Assembly (NCBI GenBank): GCA_034231615.1
Contig: CM067317.1
Span: forward strand, 49,310,282-49,374,281
Length of the DNA stretch: 64,000 bases
Origin: Meghimatium bilineatum
Lineage: Eukaryota; Mollusca; Gastropoda; Stylommatophora; Philomycidae
Direction: 5' to 3'
The notes under the pieces were generated by a model. The model worked only from the letters and a program-made list of their open reading frames with translations. It did not search any database and was not told the DNA's origin. The position numbers and the translations under genes were made by a program. Shown here one piece after another: positions 53,301-57,936 of this stretch (its first letter is position 1; the number at the start of each line of letters is the position of its first letter).

Positions 53301-56300
53301 TTTGTCTTTATTCTTTTTGTTCCGTCATTTACTCATCTTTTTGTTCGTTTCGTTTCCACATATATTTACGTTTTTATGTACTTTCTGACCTTCCGGCATA
53401 TCATTTCCATATTTCCGTTGGACGTTGTGATAATTTTTCTATTCGTCGTCTTTTAATGATTTGTTTGTGTCTTGATAAAGACCTTTTGGTTGAAACGTTG
53501 AATATGATTTGTGTATTGTAATTTTTATGATTTCTTGTGTGCTCATCATTGCCCATCATTACCCACTAGTTTTTTATATAGTCTATGGTGTCCCATTGAG
53601 ACGATATATAAACCTGTGCTTTACGTAAGTCTACATTATTCGTAGTAGTACTAATTCTATGAGTAGTAGTAGTAATAGTAATAGTGGTAGTAGTAGTAGT
53701 AGTATTAGTAGTACTAGCAGAAGTAGTATTAATAGTATTTGTAATAGTAGTAGTAGTAGTAGTATTTGTAGTAGTATTATTAGTAGTAGTAGTACAGAGT
53801 GCGTCTGTGACGGCCAAGGTACCGAGTTCGATCCCCGCCACAGGCAATTGTGAATCCAGATCGTTCAGAAAGCAATGGCAAACTACTTACTTATTTATAT
53901 GCCTAGAAAATCACCACAGCCAAAAAATTATGGATTTATAGCTACGTCCTGTATAGGATATGCTAGCAATGTTTTAGTAGTAGTATTAGTATTAGTAGTA
54001 GTAGTAGTAGTAGTAGCAGTTGCAGTAATTGTAGTAGTAGTAGCAGTAGTAGTAGTAATAGTAATAGTAGTAGTAGTAGCAGTTGAAGTAATTGGTAGGT
54101 ATAATTCTTTTTCTTCTTCTTTCTGTCCTCATGTACCTTTCGGTGTTGAGAGGAGAGTGAGTGTACGATCTTTTGCCCTTCTATTTGCCTCTTCCGATGT
54201 TATATTTCCGAGTGTCTCTAATACACTATCTATCCACCTTTTACGAGGGCATTCAATAGGTCGACTGTTTTCGTATCGTTTGTTAAGTGTTTTTTGGATA
54301 ATACTTTGCTCTTTCTGTCTGGTTATGTGGCCGTACCATTTAACTTGTTGTTTCTGGATGTATTCTATTGTTGGCTTGATCCTAATTGTTTCCTTAGTGT
54401 TTCATTCCAGATTTTGTCTCTCAAGCTAACTCCAATCATACGTCTCACACATTTCATTTCAGTGGTGTTAATCTTATGTATTGTTCTAGAATCTAATGTC
54501 CAAGTATGACACTGATAACACAAAATTGGTAAGAAAATGGTGTTGAAAAGCGCTTTCTTTGTTTCTAGTGCAATATATTTGTTTCTTAGTAAAGGTGTTA
54601 ATTGACCTATGACCTGACAGGCCTTATTACATCTTGCGTTTATTTCTGCTTCTTGTTTGTTGTCATATCTCAATGTGCTGCCCAGATATTTGAATTCATC
54701 TACTTGTTTAAGTTGTTTATTATTTATCTGTATGTTGATGTTCTCCTTTTCTCTTGCAATATTCATTACTTCTGTTTTGTCTATGTTGATTTTCATTCCA
54801 AATTGCTTGCCTGCTGTGTCTATTATGCTTAGGTGACCTTGTAGGTTTTTAATGCTGTTGTGGAATAAAACCTGGTCATCTGCAAAAAGCCGGTATAATT
54901 ATGGTATAATAATGGTAGGTATAATTAATAGGTATAATTGTAGTAGTAGTAGTAACATTATATAGTTATAACAACAGATGGAAGAAGTTCAACAGAAATA
55001 AGATGCAGAATAGGACAGGCAAAAACAACATTCAGAAAAATAAAAATATACAGTGTAATATGACCGTGTCATTAGAGGTGAGAAAGAGAGTTCTGCAGTG
55101 CTATAACCCCTATACTAACATATGGGTGCGAGTCTTGGACAATAAACAAACTGGAAAGTGGGAGATTGGAGGCAACAGAGATGTGGTTCTACAGAAGAAT
55201 GCTGAGAATACCATGGACTGCCAGAAAAACTAATGTATAGGTGTTAAAAGAGTTAAATGCGAAACGGACCTTAATCAACAATATAAGAAAAAGGCAATCT
55301 TCTTTTTTTGGCCACTTCATGAGACAGGCAGGTTTAGATAACATAATCACAACAGGCAAGATTGAAGACACCAGAGACAGAAGGCGACAACGTGAGAAAA
55401 TATTAGACAGTTTGACAACCTGGCACGGCAAAGAAACAACAACGACTTTGATACATAATACTGTGAACAGAGAGCTGTGGAGAGCCACGACCGCCTACGC
55501 CACCCGGCATGGCACCTGATGATGATGAGTAGTAACAGTTGCAGCAATTACAGCAGTAGTTATTGTAGCAGTTGCAGTGCTAGTAATAATAACAATATAA
55601 AGAACACTGACAGAAATAGTAACGTGTAACTGTGTGATTAGCCATAGCACAAATACATCGCATCATACGCCTATATAAATCAATATAATTTCAGCTTGGT
55701 GCCACTAGATGTCATGATCCGTCAGGAACTCACTGTCTACTACCTTTTCTCGGGTCCGGACCTCTACCAGGCCCACCTGGAACCGGATATTATTCTGTGG
55801 AAGACTACAGGTAACATCTGATATTTCTTTCAGTGTTATTCTCACACTCCCGCTGGATCGTTCTTGTACCAGGACAATTGTCAACACTAATTTTTCATCA
55901 ATATATATTCAAGTGGACGGAAAAGCGGTGCATGACCGTTTCATTTGTGACAATGACCCGACACATCCTACTTTGGCGATACAGTTGGTAGAAAATATAA
56001 TAATCGAAGAATATGCTCTTTTGAATGCAAATCTTTGTAATACAAAAATATGGCAGCCAATGATTAGGAGGCTACGGGCTCTTTGGTGCATCTAAATACC
56101 ATTTCTAATAGTACTGTGGACGGATAGAAAAACTGAGGAAATGATGGTATGTACTAATATTTGAAAGTGCTAGTGTTTATGGTGCATGAATGAGAGGATA
56201 GAATATTGGTCTTACATCTGTCCAGTCCTGGGCTTAACTCTCGGTAAAGACTTATGTTTTTGTGTTGGAGAGTAAATTATAAAAAGTTCCCTGTGCACGG

Positions 56301-57887
56301 CGAGGTGACAGCAAGGGGGTGCGGTCTTCAGCACGCAGCTACAAGTACCAGATCCCTGAGACTCTCCTAGGAGAATTAGTATTCTTTACGTTTGATAATT
56401 CTGTGAGAACACGATGGTTTGTGGTTAAAGATAATGGTTACAACTGGCATAATTGAAAGAGCGACTGAGGACATGGTGTGGGGCTCTCAATGTGTAGCGG
56501 GCAGATCGTTGGATGCGCCAGTAGTCTTAGCTACTCTGAAGTAATTCTTTATTACGATTTCTTTTTGTTAAATAATGTACGTACTTGTTTCATTAGAAAA
56601 TGGCCATTGCTGCCTCTATTCTACCTTTTTAATACATATTTATTACTTTTGACCTGATCAGTAAATTGTTTGTTTTTTTGCATAGTAAACTTACTTTAAG
56701 GTTACTCAGCTCGATTTCTGAATTACTGTATCGTAACTTGCACACATGTCCTCCGAGTTTATTGAGTATCTTTAATAAAACTAGGCATCTAATAATTTCT
56801 CCTATTAGTCTTTTTAGATCTATCTATCAATTGTTATTTCCACTTACATCGTTAAGTGTCATGGGAGAAGGGTGTGTAGAGTTGTCTGTTATTGGTCATT
56901 TGTTTCACGTGGGCTATGGTTATCATCTATATTTCATATTCGCAATATTTTTTTGTTTTTTAAATTATTTCCAACCCATCTAGTTCGTGGTCTTCTTTGT
57001 ACCTAGTAGATTAATCGTCTGATGTTGCACGCACGAGGAGGTGGTTGATTTGGTTCTATTCTTATGACGTTGTCAAACCACCTGGTTTGTTGTCTCTCGG
57101 TATAGTATTGCCTTATGATAGTCTTTATTTTGTTCACAATATCTTCATTTCACTGTCGGTTTCTTGTGATGACATATCTAGCTCTCCACAAACATTTCAC
57201 ATAATGTGATTTTTTCATTGTCGTATTTGATGATGTGCCAATTATGTAGTATTTGATGATGTGCCAATTATGTAGTATTTGATGAATGCCAAATATTCTC
57301 AGAAATATCATCTATTCTACGTTCACTCTTTATCTATGTAAAGGGAACGGAAGAAGTTCAACAGAAATAAGAAGCAGAATAGTGCAGGCATAAACAACAT
57401 TCAGAAAAATGAAATACATATTGTGTAATATGACTTTGTCATTAGAGGTGAGAAAGAGAGTACTGCAGTACTATATAACTGATATACTAACATATGGGTG
57501 CGAGTCTTGGGCAATAAACAATCTCGAAAGTGGGTAATTAGAAGCAGTAGAGATGTGGTTCTATAGAAGAATGTTGAGAATACCATGGACTGCCTGAAAA
57601 ACTAATGTGGACATGTTGAAAGAGTCAAAAGCGAAACATAACTTAATCAATAATATAAGAAAGAGACAATCTTCATTTTTCTGCCACTTCATGAGACAGG
57701 AAGGTTTGGAGAACATTGTCACAACAGGCAGGATTGAAGGCAACAGAGACAGAGGGCGACAACGTGATGAAATATTAGACAGTTTGACAACCTGGCACGG
57801 CAGGGAAACAACGACGATCTTGATACATAATAATGGAGACAGAGAGCTGTGGAGAGCCTTGATCGCCAACGCTAGCCGGCATGGCAC

Positions 57888-57936
<49 letters not shown>

